A stretch of DNA of 64,000 nt from an uncultured Agromyces sp. (GCA_913053875.1 CAJXGN010000002.1:186001-250000); one strand, 5' to 3'. Positions 51,136 to 60,310 are shown, counted from the stretch's first letter. Notes: generated from the sequence alone by a model not told the origin. Translations and numbers: made by a program.

Positions 51136-51417
51136 TCAGGCGACGACGAGCGGGAGCACCTCGTGGTCGCGGCTCTCGAGCTCGCGGGCGAGGTCGTAGT
51201 TCGTCTGCATTGCGAGCCACGCTCGAGCTGTGCCGACGCCGGCGCGCTCCAGGCGCACCGCGAGATTCGGACTCACTCCCGAGTGCCCGTGGATCACGCG
51301 GCTCAGCGTCACGCGAGATACGCCGAGGCGCGCCGCGGCCTCGGCGACCGTCAGACCCAGCTCGCCCAACACGTCCTCCCCGATGATCTCGCCGGGGTGC
51401 GGGGGGTGCTTCATCAT
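51136..51417 (-). CDS. HigA-family antitoxin-like helix-turn-helix protein (no toxin partner)
   Basis: A 93-residue DNA-binding protein of the HigA/VapI family. HPGEIIGEDVLGELGLTVAEAAARLGVSRVTLSRVIHGHSGVSPNLAVRLERA covers the typical start and helix-turn-helix. In HigBA modules a HigB toxin of about 90 residues precedes HigA. Here only 95 bases separate it from the sixA gene, and no HigB-like frame is present, so this copy is an orphan. The ATG at 51417 is chosen because AAGGAG lies five bases upstream; a GTG two codons earlier is possible. It may act as a simple autoregulator. Confidence 0.82.
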   Translation of the reverse strand: MMKHPPHPGEIIGEDVLGELGLTVAEAAARLGVSRVTLSRVIHGHSGVSPNLAVRLERAGVGTARAWLAMQTNYDLARELESRDHEVLPLVVA

Positions 51418-51518
51418 GTCCACTCCTTCCTTCGAACCCGTCTGCAGAAGTTCACGATCACCGAGTCAGTGTGTCGCGCATGCGTTGCACGCATCAAGGG
51501 GTCAGTGTGCTCCCGCCG

Positions 51519-52004
51519 TCACCCCTTGGGCGTGTCGAGGCGCACGTCGACCGGGATGGCCGCGACGGTGTCGGCCCAGTGCGTGACGTCGAAGTCGAAC
51601 TCGGCGACCGCGCAGGTCGGCATGCGGCCGATCGAGCCCGAGAGGGCGTATGCCAGATCCGACATGCCGGGGTCGTGGGCCACGATCATGCCCGTGCCGA
51701 CCGACTCGTCGAACTCCTCGGCGACCAGTCGAAGGGTCGCGGCGGATGCCCCGTAGAGCCGCTCCTCGAGCACCAGCCGGTCCGCGGCGAGGCCGAGCGC
51801 CTCGGCGAGCGCCGCCGCCGTGGTGCGCGCCCGCACCGCGGTGCTCGACCGGATCGCGTCGGGGACGACCCCGCGCTCGGCGAGTCGGCGGCCCATCTCG
51901 GGGGCGTCCCGCTGCCCGCGCTCGTTCAGCGGGCGCTCGTGGTCGTCGAGGCGTGCGTCGCCCCAGTCGGACTTCGCGTGCCGCACCAGGATGAGCGTCT
52001 TCAC
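51519..52004 (-). CDS. SixA-like histidine phosphatase
   Basis: A 161-residue phosphatase of the histidine phosphatase superfamily. The catalytic motif is LVRHAKSDWGD (RHG-type with RHAKS as in SixA), and the second His is in VAHDPGMSDLA. SixA removes phosphate from phosphohistidine proteins, and small actinobacterial members are of uncertain target. It lies 100 bases after the HutG-like gene on the same strand, and its stop is close to the orphan HigA gene. Confidence 0.88.
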   Translation of the reverse strand: MKTLILVRHAKSDWGDARLDDHERPLNERGQRDAPEMGRRLAERGVVPDAIRSSTAVRARTTAAALAEALGLAADRLVLEERLYGASAATLRLVAEEFDESVGTGMIVAHDPGMSDLAYALSGSIGRMPTCAVAEFDFDVTHWADTVAAIPVDVRLDTPKG

Positions 52005-52104
52005 GGCCTGCTCCCCTCGCCGAGATCCGCGGCCCGTCGCCGCGGCGGTACGCAGATCCTTTCACGCGGCTCGCGTCGCCGCGACCGGCACCGCGGGCGC
52101 GGCC

Positions 52105-53124
52105 TCACCGCAGCGCGACCCCGGCGAGCCACTCGAGCACGCACAACGCTGCGAGGCGCACGGTGCGTCCGTCGGGGGCATCCGTCGTCGCGTCGATCTC
52201 GACCAGGTCGGCGGTGCGCACCCGGATGTCGGACGCCGCCGCGCGCACCAGCGCCCGCAGCTCCCACGCCTGCAGGCCGCCCGGCACCGACGCCGGGCAC
52301 GCGGGCGCCACCGACCGGTCGCACGCGTCGACGTCGACGTCGAGGTGCACCGGCCCACCGCCGGCCCCGGCGATCGACACCGCCTCAGCCATGACGTCGG
52401 CCGGTCGCCGGCCGTGCAGCTCGTCGCGATGGATCACCGTGATGCCGAGGTCGGCCGCCCGCTGCGCGTAGGCAGCCGAGTTCGCGAAGTCGGCGATGCC
52501 GACCTGCACGATGCGCCGCGGGTCGAGCCCGGCCTCCACGAGCCGCCGCACGGGCGAGCCGTTCGAGACGCCGTCGCGCAGGTCGTAGTGCGCGTCGATC
52601 GTGACGAGCCCGGCCCGCCCGAGCTGATCGCCCCATGCCCCGAGCGCGGTCGCGTACGTGACCGAGTTGTCGCCGCCGAGCGCCATCAGCGTCGACGACC
52701 GTCGCAGCGCCGCCGCGACCGCCGCGACCGTCGCCGCCTCGCCGGCCTCGCCGTCGGGTTCCTCGATGTCGCCGAGGTCGGTGCAGCGCATGGCCCCGAG
52801 GTCGAGCGGGGCGGATGCCTCGGGCCGATGCGCGACCCCCTGCCCCTGCACGTGCACCCCCGAGCGCGTGGCCCGATGCTCGACCGAGGCCGCCGTCCCT
52901 TCGTGCCGCCGGTCGGGCACGAGCGCTGGGCTGTAGCGCCGCAGCGCCTCGCGCACGGCCGTGGGCGTCGTGTCGGCACGCGTCGGCGACAGCGAGGTGC
53001 GGAACGCGGGCACGCCGAGGAGCGCGAGGTCGAAGCGTGCGTCCGGCCCCGTGGCATCCGCCCCCGGCCAGCCGCCCGCGCGCGGCCAGAGCGGGTCGTG
53101 CGACAGGCTCGCGCCGGCGCTCAT
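52105..53124 (-). CDS. hutG: Probable formimidoylglutamase (arginase/ureohydrolase family)
   Basis: A 339-residue manganese ureohydrolase-fold enzyme. Metal motifs are TIDAHYDLRDG (HutG-like DAHxDLR) and HLDVDVDACDRS. The first metal site usually reads GGDHS, but here it is GGDNS, so a ligand His is replaced by Asn. Its place next to hutH, hutU and hutI suggests hydrolysis of N-formimidoylglutamate to glutamate and formamide; arginase or agmatinase activity cannot be excluded. The ATG at 53124 overlaps the stop of the upstream epimerase gene as ATGA. Confidence 0.78.
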   Translation of the reverse strand: MSAGASLSHDPLWPRAGGWPGADATGPDARFDLALLGVPAFRTSLSPTRADTTPTAVREALRRYSPALVPDRRHEGTAASVEHRATRSGVHVQGQGVAHRPEASAPLDLGAMRCTDLGDIEEPDGEAGEAATVAAVAAALRRSSTLMALGGDNSVTYATALGAWGDQLGRAGLVTIDAHYDLRDGVSNGSPVRRLVEAGLDPRRIVQVGIADFANSAAYAQRAADLGITVIHRDELHGRRPADVMAEAVSIAGAGGGPVHLDVDVDACDRSVAPACPASVPGGLQAWELRALVRAAASDIRVRTADLVEIDATTDAPDGRTVRLAALCVLEWLAGVALR

Positions 53125-54095
53125 GCGACCCTCCCCAGCAGCTCGCGCTCGCGCTCGGCGGGCATGCCCGCGGGTCGAGTGGCGTGCAGGCCCTCCTCGC
53201 GCTCCCACGCGAGCACGTCCGCGAGCAGTTCGCGAGGTGCCCGCAGCCGGAGACCCGCCGCTTCGGCCGCGGCGGTCGACCGCGAGAAGAAGCCCGCGAC
53301 CTCGTCGCCGGGCAGCCAGAGCGGCAGCTCGAGCGGGCCCACCTCCTGCTCGACCAGCCACTCCGACGAGACCCGCACGACCTCGCCGGTGTGGCCGCCG
53401 ACCTCGCGCGAGTCCTCGACCCAGTGCGCGAACGGCACGATCGGCCCGTCGGCGTTGAACGTGCCGACGATGCCCCGCTCGGCGGCGTCGAGCAGCCACG
53501 CGACGAGGTCGCGCACGTCGATCACCTGGGTCGCGGCGGCCGGCGTGTCGGGCACGAGCAGCGGTGCCTCGGGGTCTCGGGCCGCTCGGCGCACCCAGTA
53601 TCCGGACCGCCCGGTGTGGTCGCCCGGCCCGCCGATGATGCCCGGCCGCGACAGGTGCAGCCGGTCGCCGACCACCTCGGCGGTCGCCAGTTCGCACGCG
53701 ACCTTCGCGGCGCCGTACACCTCGCGATCGGCCGTGTCGCCGTCGTGCGGCGCGAGCACGTCGGCCGTCTCGTCCTCCCCCGCCACGTCGTTGCGCGCGT
53801 ACACGCTGCCCGACGAGACGTAGGTCCAGTGCCGGGCGCGCGGCCCGATCGCGCGCACCGCATCGCGCACGAAGCCCGGCTGCCACGACACCTCGAACAC
53901 GGCGTCCCAATCGCGCCCGGCGACGTCGTCGTACGCTCCGGGTGCGGTGCGGTCGGATGCCACGAGCTCGGCGCCGTCGGCCACCGACCCCGCCTCGCCG
54001 CGCGCCAGGCAGGTCACCGAGTGCCCGCGCTCCAGGGCCGTCGCCGCGATCGTCTGCCCGAGCCAGGCGGTGCCGCCCAGGATGAGGATCTCCAT
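53121..54095 (-). CDS. NAD-dependent epimerase/dehydratase family protein
   Basis: A 324-residue extended SDR. The cofactor loop is ILGGTAWLGQTIA (GGTxxxG), with YVSSGSVYA and a YGAAKVACE catalytic Tyr/Lys pair. The substrate is unknown; the pattern resembles reductases or epimerases without a clear nucleotide-sugar signature. The ATG at 54095 (MEILILGG) is chosen over a longer frame lacking a ribosome site. The four-base overlap with the HutG-like gene suggests co-translation, and the P-type ATPase gene lies 7 bases upstream, so the three genes may be one transcript. Confidence 0.82.
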   Translation of the reverse strand: MEILILGGTAWLGQTIAATALERGHSVTCLARGEAGSVADGAELVASDRTAPGAYDDVAGRDWDAVFEVSWQPGFVRDAVRAIGPRARHWTYVSSGSVYARNDVAGEDETADVLAPHDGDTADREVYGAAKVACELATAEVVGDRLHLSRPGIIGGPGDHTGRSGYWVRRAARDPEAPLLVPDTPAAATQVIDVRDLVAWLLDAAERGIVGTFNADGPIVPFAHWVEDSREVGGHTGEVVRVSSEWLVEQEVGPLELPLWLPGDEVAGFFSRSTAAAEAAGLRLRAPRELLADVLAWEREEGLHATRPAGMPAERERELLGRVA

Positions 54096-54102
54096 GCCCC
54101 CA

Positions 54103-56988
54103 TCAGAGCAGGTCGGCGGATGCCGCGCCAGCACGCGCCCGGTCGCGCGCCCGCAGCGCGACCTTCTGCACCTCCGACACCCAGAGCACGAGGGTCGCGG
54201 CGACCACGCACGCGATCCAGTGCTCGGCCGACAGGTGCGCGGTGCCGAACGCCACCTGCAGGAACGGCACCTCCACGACCGCGACCTGCAGCACGACGCT
54301 GAGCGCCACCGCGCCGAGCAGCCAGCGGTTGCTGAACGGGCGGAAGAACGCGCTGTGCGTCTCCGACCGCGCGTTGAACGCGGTGAGCATCGCGGCGAAC
54401 ACCAGCGTGGTGAAGGCCGCCGTGCGCGCGACCTCGATCGAGTCGTCGCCGCCCGGGATGAGCCCGCCGGGCAGGAACAGGTCCATCACGCCGAGGGCGG
54501 CGACGGCCATGACCGCACCGGTGATGAAGATGCCGACCCACATGCGTCCGTCGATCGCCCGGTCGTCGACGCCGCGCGGCTTCCGGGCCATCACGTCGTC
54601 GATCTCGGGGTCGACGCCCATCGCGAGCGCCGGGCCGGAGTCGGTGATGAGGTTCATCCAGAGGATCTGCGTCGCGAGCAGCGGGGCCACGACGGCCTCA
54701 TCGGTCGCGCCCGCGAGGCCGAGCACCCCGGCGAACACCACGCCGAAGAACACGGTCATGACCTCGCCCATGTTGGAGAAGAGCAGGTAGCGCAGGAACT
54801 TCTTGATGTTGTCGAAGATCACGCGACCCTCGCGCACGGCCGCGACGATCGTGGCGAAGTCGTCGTCGCCGAGGATCATCTTGGCCGCCTGCTTGGTCAC
54901 CTCGGTGCCCGTGATCCCCATGGCGACGCCGATGTCGGCCGACTTCAGCGCGGGGGCGTCGTTCACCCCGTCGCCGGTCATCGCGATCACCTGCCCGTCG
55001 GCCTGCAGCGCGTCGACGATGCGCAGCTTGTGCTCGGGCGCGACGCGCGCGTACACCGAGTGGTCGTGCACGGTGCGACGCAGCGCCTCGTCGTCCAGCT
55101 CGCCGAGCTCGCGCCCGACCACCGCCTCCGCTCCGGGCTCGACGATGCCGAGGTCGGCCGCGATGCGCGCCGCCGTCTCGGGATGATCGCCCGTGATCAT
55201 GAGCACGCGGATGCCCGCGCGATGCGCCTCGGCGATCGACGGCTTCGCCTCCGGACGCGCGGGGTCGATGATGCCGACGACGCCCACGTAGATCAGGTCG
55301 TGCTCGACGGACTCGTCGAGCTCGGGGGCATCCGTCTCGATCGGGAGGTCGGGCTGCTCGCGGTAGGCGACGCCGAGGGTGCGGTACGCCTGCCGGGTGA
55401 GGCCGTGCACGTCGGCGAGCGCCTGCTCCCGCCGCTCGTCGGTCAGCGGCACCGCGTCGTCCCCGATGCGGATCGCGGTGCAGCGCTCGAGCAGCACGTC
55501 GGGCGCGCCCTTGCTGAACAGCACCGACACGTCCTCGTCGAGGTGGCGGTTCGCGGTCGACATCATCTTGCGCTCGGAGTCGAACGGCACGGATGCGACG
55601 CGCTCGAACCGCTCGGCCCGCTCGACCGTGCCCGCGAGCTTGCGCGCCGCGACGAGGAACGCGGCCTCGGTCGGGTCGCCCTGGATGCTCCACTCGCCGT
55701 CGTGCTCGGTGAGCGCGGCGTCGTTCGCGAGCGATCCCGCGGCGAGCACCACCTGCGCCTCCTCGCGCAGCGGCCCGTCGCCGATCGGCTCGCCGCCGGA
55801 CGTGACGTCGCCCACCGGCGCGTAGCCGACGCCCGCGAGCTCGACGGTGCCCGACGCGGTCACGATCCGCTGCACCGTCATCTCGTTGGTGGTGAGCGTG
55901 CCGGTCTTGTCGGAGCAGATGGCGGATGCGGCGCCCAGCGTCTCGACGCTCGACAGCTGGCGCACGACGGCCTTGCGCTTCGCCATGCGCTGCACGCCCA
56001 GCGCGAGCACGACGGACATGATCGCCGGCAGCCCCTCGGGCACGGCCGCCACTGCGAGCGAGACGCCGAGCAGCAGCACGGTGACCAGGTCGGCGGGCTG
56101 GGTCACGCCCTCGACGATGATGATGGTCGCCATGACCACGATCGCGATGGCGATCACGACGATCCCGAGCATCCGCCCGACCCGCCCGATCTCGCGCTGC
56201 AGCGGGGTCTTCTCCTCCTGCGTCTGCTCGAGCATGGTCGCGATGGAGCCCATCTGGGTGTCCATGCCCGTGGCCGTGACGACGGCGAGGCCCGTGCCGC
56301 GGTTCACGGCGGTGCCCTTGAACACCATGTTCGTGCGGTCGCCCAGCTCGGCGGGCCCCTCGAGGGCACGCGGGTGCTTGTCGACCGGCTGGCTCTCGCC
56401 GGTGAGGGATGCCTCGGCCACGCGCAGCCCGCTCGACTCGACGAGTCGCGCGTCGGCGCCGACCTGGTCGCCCTCGCCCAGCACGATCACGTCGCCGCGC
56501 ACCAGTTCGCTGCTCGGCACGGTGCCGCGCTCCCCGTCGCGCAGCACGAGGGAGTTCGCCTCCGTCATCCGCGAGAGCGCGGCGACGGCCTCGTCGGCGC
56601 GGGCCTCCTGCACGACGCCGATGATCGCGTTGATGATGACGATCGCGCCGATCACGATCACGTCGATCGGCAGGCCCTCGGCGCCCTCGAGCACCCAGGC
56701 GAGCAGGGCGACGAGCAGCGCACCGAGCAGCAGGTAGATCAGCGGGTCCTGGAACTGGGAGAGGATGCGGCGCCAGAGCGGGGTCGCGCGCGCCTCCCGC
56801 AGCTCGTTCGGGCCGTCGGCCTCGAGGCGGCGGGCGGCCTCGGCCGCGGTCAGCCCGACCGTCGGTTCGACGCCGAGCGCATCCGCCACCTCAACGGCAC
56901 GCGCGAGCGTGGGGTCGTCGGAGGATCGGAGCGCGGTCGCGTCGGTCGCACGGTCGGTCGGCTGGTCGGTCCGTTCGTCGCTCGCCAC
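54103..56988 (-). CDS. P2A-type cation-transporting ATPase (calcium/cation pump family)
   Basis: A 961-residue P-type ATPase. After a hydrophilic N-terminus come ELREARATPLWRRILSQFQDPLIYLLL (cation ATPase N domain), the actuator motif SLTGESQPVDK, and PEGLPAIMSVVLALGV in membrane helix 4, which is typical of calcium pumps. The phosphorylation site CSDKTGTLTTNE, the nucleotide-domain SKGAPDVLLERC, the hinge MTGDGVNDAPALK, and MNLITDSGPALAMG in helix 6 follow. Ten membrane helices are visible. It resembles mycobacterial CtpF-type pumps. The GTG at 56988 is the best start; the longer frame would read through the Nudix gene. Calcium is the likely but unproven cargo. Confidence 0.9.
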   Translation of the reverse strand: MASDERTDQPTDRATDATALRSSDDPTLARAVEVADALGVEPTVGLTAAEAARRLEADGPNELREARATPLWRRILSQFQDPLIYLLLGALLVALLAWVLEGAEGLPIDVIVIGAIVIINAIIGVVQEARADEAVAALSRMTEANSLVLRDGERGTVPSSELVRGDVIVLGEGDQVGADARLVESSGLRVAEASLTGESQPVDKHPRALEGPAELGDRTNMVFKGTAVNRGTGLAVVTATGMDTQMGSIATMLEQTQEEKTPLQREIGRVGRMLGIVVIAIAIVVMATIIIVEGVTQPADLVTVLLLGVSLAVAAVPEGLPAIMSVVLALGVQRMAKRKAVVRQLSSVETLGAASAICSDKTGTLTTNEMTVQRIVTASGTVELAGVGYAPVGDVTSGGEPIGDGPLREEAQVVLAAGSLANDAALTEHDGEWSIQGDPTEAAFLVAARKLAGTVERAERFERVASVPFDSERKMMSTANRHLDEDVSVLFSKGAPDVLLERCTAIRIGDDAVPLTDERREQALADVHGLTRQAYRTLGVAYREQPDLPIETDAPELDESVEHDLIYVGVVGIIDPARPEAKPSIAEAHRAGIRVLMITGDHPETAARIAADLGIVEPGAEAVVGRELGELDDEALRRTVHDHSVYARVAPEHKLRIVDALQADGQVIAMTGDGVNDAPALKSADIGVAMGITGTEVTKQAAKMILGDDDFATIVAAVREGRVIFDNIKKFLRYLLFSNMGEVMTVFFGVVFAGVLGLAGATDEAVVAPLLATQILWMNLITDSGPALAMGVDPEIDDVMARKPRGVDDRAIDGRMWVGIFITGAVMAVAALGVMDLFLPGGLIPGGDDSIEVARTAAFTTLVFAAMLTAFNARSETHSAFFRPFSNRWLLGAVALSVVLQVAVVEVPFLQVAFGTAHLSAEHWIACVVAATLVLWVSEVQKVALRARDRARAGAASADLL

Positions 56989-57031
56989 CGTTCCATACTC
57001 GGGCGCGTGGCGGGGTGGGCACAACGGGTGC

Positions 57032-57049
57032 GGATGCCCCGGGGCATCC
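57032..57049 (-). terminator. 18-bp perfect palindrome GGATGCCCC/GGGGCATCC after the Nudix gene
   Basis: The palindrome 57032-57049 is fully self-complementary and built from an inverted pair of the over-represented GGATGCC motif. It lies 30 bases after the Nudix stop codon on the minus strand, before the P2A ATPase start. A terminator or attenuator role is inferred. Confidence 0.5.
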
Positions 57050-57079
57050 ACTCGGCCCTGCCCGCGTCTCGGGTGGCGG

Positions 57080-57556
57080 TCAGGCCTCGAATCGCGCCGC
57101 GACCTCGTCGGAGGCCGCAGCACGCACGCGCGCCTTCTGGTCGTCGGGCATGTCGTCGAGCTCGTCGAGCCGGGCGAGGGTGTGCCAGAACACCTCGGAT
57201 GCCTCGCCGTCGGCCGGGTACGGATCGCCCGAGACATAGCGGCAGCGGAACGTGAGATCGAGGTACGAGGTGCGGTCGCCGTTCGGGTACGTGATCTCGG
57301 GGGTCGTGTGCACCCAGGCGAGTCGCTCGACCTCGATCTGCACGTTCGCCTCCTCGAGCGCCTCGCGCACGGCGGTCGTCGCAGGCTCCTCGCCCGGCTC
57401 GATGATGCCCGAGATCGGCGCGAGCCGGCCGTTGTCGCTGCGGCGGCCGAGCAGCACGTCGTCACCTCGGATGATGACCGCGGTGACGCCCGAGAGCCAG
57501 AGCGGGGCGGTGCCGATCGAGCGGCGCAGGTCGACGATGAACTCGGGGATGGGCAT
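57080..57556 (-). CDS. Nudix hydrolase
   Basis: A 158-residue pyrophosphohydrolase. The Nudix box reads GIIEPGEEPATTAVREALEE (G, E, REx2EE all in place, final Gly replaced by Asn), with VTAVIIRGDDVLLGRR before it. The substrate is not predictable; the DLTFRCRY and EASEVFWHTL segments suggest a nucleotide-type substrate as in MutT/ADP-ribose pyrophosphatases. It is divergent from the copper ATPase with a CsoR-like operator between. Confidence 0.88.
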   Translation of the reverse strand: MPIPEFIVDLRRSIGTAPLWLSGVTAVIIRGDDVLLGRRSDNGRLAPISGIIEPGEEPATTAVREALEEANVQIEVERLAWVHTTPEITYPNGDRTSYLDLTFRCRYVSGDPYPADGEASEVFWHTLARLDELDDMPDDQKARVRAAASDEVAARFEA

Positions 57557-57623
57557 GGTCCGAGCGTAGGGGAGACATTCGGAGCGGATCGCGGGAACAT
57601 CGGGGGAGGCGTTCGCGTTGGCG

Positions 57624-57650
57624 TTGACTGATACCCCCTAGGGGTATAGG
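57624..57650 (+). promoter_or_regulatory. Copper-ATPase promoter with CsoR-like operator
   Basis: TTGACT (57624-57629) and TATAGG (57645-57650) flank the dyad ATACCCC-CTA-GGGGTAT (57631-57647), which matches the G/C-tract palindrome bound by CsoR-type copper repressors. The operator lies in the spacer, so copper release of the repressor would open the promoter. No csoR gene is in the window. Confidence 0.7.
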
Positions 57651-57671
57651 TTGCGAAGCGAGGGAGCGATC

Positions 57672-59834
57672 ATGGCACACGCACACGAACCGCAGGCCGG
57701 CACGGAGCACGACCTGCACGAGCACGAGCACGAGCACGAGGCGCACCAGCACTCGGCGCACGAGCACCACGAGCACGACATGCACGCGGAGCACGAGGGC
57801 CACGACATGCACTCCGGCCACTCGGACCACTCCGGGCACGGCGGGCACGGCGACCACGTCGGCCAGTTCCGCCGCCTGTTCTGGATCATGCTGGCGCTCG
57901 CCGTCCCCACCGTCGCGCTGAGCCCGATGTTCGGGATGCTCCTCGGCTACGAGGTGCCCACCACCGGTCCGATCGCGTGGATCGCCCCCGTGCTCGGCAC
58001 CGTCATGTACGCCTGGGGCGGCTGGCCGTTCCTCTCGGGCGCGGTCGGCGAGCTCCGCGCGAAGTCGCCGGGCATGATGCTCCTCATCGGCCTCGCGATC
58101 ACGGTCGCGTACGTCGCGTCGCTCGGCGCGAGCCTCGGCCTGCTCGACCACCGGCTCGAGTTCTGGTGGGAGCTCGCGCTGCTGATCGTGATCATGCTGC
58201 TCGGGCACTGGATCGAGATGCGCTCGATCATGCAGGCCTCGTCGGCCCTCGACGAGCTCGCGAAGCTCCTCCCCGACGCGGCCGAGCGCGTCACCGACGA
58301 CAGCACCGAGACGGTCTCCCCCGCCGACCTGGCGGTGGACGACGTGGTCGTCGTCCGCCCGGGCGGACGCGTGCCCGCGGACGGCGAGGTCACCGAGGGC
58401 ACGGCCGAGATGGACGAGTCGATGATCACGGGCGAGTCGACGACGGTCTCGCGCGGCCCGGGCACCACGGTCGTCGCGGGCACCGTCGCGACCGACACCG
58501 CGATCCGCGTACGGGTCACGGCCGTCGGCGACGACACCGCACTCGCCGGCATCCAGCGGCTGGTGTCCGACGCGCAGGCGTCGAGCTCGCGTGCACAGCG
58601 CCTCGCCGACCGCGCCGCCGGCTGGCTGTTCTGGTTCGCGCTCGGCGCTGCAGTGCTGACCGCCGCCGCGTGGACCATCGTCGGCAGCCCCGATGACGCC
58701 GTGGTGCGCACCATCACGGTGCTGGTCATCGCGTGCCCGCACGCGCTCGGACTCGCCATTCCGCTCGTCGTCTCGATCGCGACCGAGCGCGCGGCGAAGG
58801 GCGGCGTGCTCGTGACCGACCGCATGGCGCTCGAGCAGATGCGCACGATCGACTCCGTGCTCTTCGACAAGACCGGCACCCTGACGAAGGGCGAGCCGAC
58901 GGTGACGGATGCCGCCGCGGCGGACGGCCACGACACCGACCAGGTGCTGGCGATCGCGGCTGCGGCGGAGGCCGACTCGGAGCATCCGCTCGCCCGCGCC
59001 ATCGTCGCCCACGCCGACGAGCACGGCGTCGACGTGCCGCGCGCGACGGACTTCTCCTCGGCTCCGGCGGTGGGCGTGCGCGCCACGGTCGACGGCCGCA
59101 CGGTGCGGGTCGGCGGGCCCGCGCTGCTCGAGGAGGAGGGACTCGATCCGCTCGGGGCATCCGCCGACTGGGCCGAGCGCGGCGCGACCGTGCTGCACGT
59201 GGTCGCCGACGGGGAGGTCGTCGGGGCGCTCGCGCTGGCCGACGAGGTGCGCGAGGAGTCGCGCGAGGCGATCGACGCACTGCACGCGCTCGGCATCGGC
59301 GTGGTGATGATCACGGGCGACGCGGAGCCGGTCGCGCAGGCGGTCGCCGACGACCTCGGCATCGACCGGGTGTTCGCGCAGGTGCGGCCGGAGGACAAGG
59401 CCGACCGGGTCGAGACGCTGCAGCGCGAGGGTCGGAGCGTCGCGATGGTCGGCGACGGCGTGAACGACGCACCCGCGCTCGCGCAGGCCGACGTCGGGCT
59501 CGCGATCGGCGCCGGCACCGACGTGGCGATCGCGTCGGCGGGCGTCGTGCTCGCGTCGTCCGACCCGCGCTCGGTGCTCTCGGTGATCGAGCTCTCGCGG
59601 GCGTCCTACCGCAAGATGCGGCAGAACCTGTGGTGGGCGGCCGGCTACAACCTGGTGTCGGTGCCGCTCGCGGCGGGCGTGCTCGCGCCGATCGGGTTCG
59701 TGCTGCCGATGTCGGTCGGCGCGATCCTCATGTCGGCGTCGGCCGTGGTGGTCGCGGTCAACGCGCAGCTGCTGCGCCGCCTCGACCTGCGTCCCGAGGT
59801 GTCCACGCGCGCCGTGCTCGACCGCGAGGGGTAG
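57672..59834 (+). CDS. Heavy-metal P1B-type ATPase with CPH motif (CopB-like copper exporter)
   Basis: A 720-residue metal-exporting P-type ATPase. The first about 70 residues are a His/Glu-rich segment (HEHEHEHEAHQHSAHEHH) in place of CxxC metal domains. The membrane motif CPH in VLVIACPHALGLAIPL marks subgroup P1B-3 (copper or silver). TGEST, DKTGTLTKGE, the SEHPLARAIV His-Pro motif and MVGDGVNDAPALAQAD are intact. AGGGAG at 57661-57666 supports the ATG at 57672. Control by a CsoR-like repressor is suggested by the operator upstream. The cytoplasmic His-rich tail probably collects the metal. Confidence 0.93.
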   Translation: MAHAHEPQAGTEHDLHEHEHEHEAHQHSAHEHHEHDMHAEHEGHDMHSGHSDHSGHGGHGDHVGQFRRLFWIMLALAVPTVALSPMFGMLLGYEVPTTGPIAWIAPVLGTVMYAWGGWPFLSGAVGELRAKSPGMMLLIGLAITVAYVASLGASLGLLDHRLEFWWELALLIVIMLLGHWIEMRSIMQASSALDELAKLLPDAAERVTDDSTETVSPADLAVDDVVVVRPGGRVPADGEVTEGTAEMDESMITGESTTVSRGPGTTVVAGTVATDTAIRVRVTAVGDDTALAGIQRLVSDAQASSSRAQRLADRAAGWLFWFALGAAVLTAAAWTIVGSPDDAVVRTITVLVIACPHALGLAIPLVVSIATERAAKGGVLVTDRMALEQMRTIDSVLFDKTGTLTKGEPTVTDAAAADGHDTDQVLAIAAAAEADSEHPLARAIVAHADEHGVDVPRATDFSSAPAVGVRATVDGRTVRVGGPALLEEEGLDPLGASADWAERGATVLHVVADGEVVGALALADEVREESREAIDALHALGIGVVMITGDAEPVAQAVADDLGIDRVFAQVRPEDKADRVETLQREGRSVAMVGDGVNDAPALAQADVGLAIGAGTDVAIASAGVVLASSDPRSVLSVIELSRASYRKMRQNLWWAAGYNLVSVPLAAGVLAPIGFVLPMSVGAILMSASAVVVAVNAQLLRRLDLRPEVSTRAVLDREG

Positions 59835-59836
59835 CG

Positions 59837-60268
59837 TCAGCGCGCGTCGGGCGTGACCTCGCGCGCGCGACGGATCATCTCGTCGAACGCGTCGAGTTCG
59901 AGCGCATCGAGCCGGGTGATGTTCACCGCGGCCGAGCCGACCTTCACTCGCCCGAGCCGCGGCGCGAACGCCTGCACGAGGTACGCGCCGTCGTCGACCG
60001 CGTTGACGTAGACGCTCACGTGCTGCTGCTGTGCGGCGAGTCCCACGAGGAACCATTCCACGTCGGCGCCGCGCGGCCGCGGCTGCGTGATCGCGCCGTA
60101 CCCGACGATGCGCTGCTCGGTGCCGCCCCAGAAGACGCCCTCCCAGAGCACGCGCTCGAGCCCGTCGAACGCCGCCGCGATCCGCGCATCGAGCGCCCGC
60201 ATCGCGTCGCCGCGCTCCCCCTCGAGCGACGCCAGGAACTCGTCGACGTACGTCCCGGTTCGCTCCAT
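59837..60268 (-). CDS. DUF1801 domain protein
   Basis: A 143-residue cytoplasmic protein. The pattern TYVDEFLASLEGERGDAMRALDARI at the start, VLWEGVFWGG and the ending LDALELDAFDEMIRRAREV are as in DUF1801 (YdhG/YjbR-like fold) proteins. Function is unknown. GGAGG precedes the ATG at 60268. It is convergent with the copper ATPase (2 bases between the stops) and has a family I palindromic element upstream of its start. Confidence 0.78.
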   Translation of the reverse strand: MERTGTYVDEFLASLEGERGDAMRALDARIAAAFDGLERVLWEGVFWGGTEQRIVGYGAITQPRPRGADVEWFLVGLAAQQQHVSVYVNAVDDGAYLVQAFAPRLGRVKVGSAAVNITRLDALELDAFDEMIRRAREVTPDAR

Positions 60269-60310
60269 GGCGACCTCCTTCACGTGCCCGACCAGTGTCC
60301 CAGACGAGTT

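Noticed and set aside
51424-51518. A HigB toxin upstream of the HigA-like gene
   Set aside because: The gap is only 95 bases. The one frame reading into the HigA start gives about 26 residues without HigB features.
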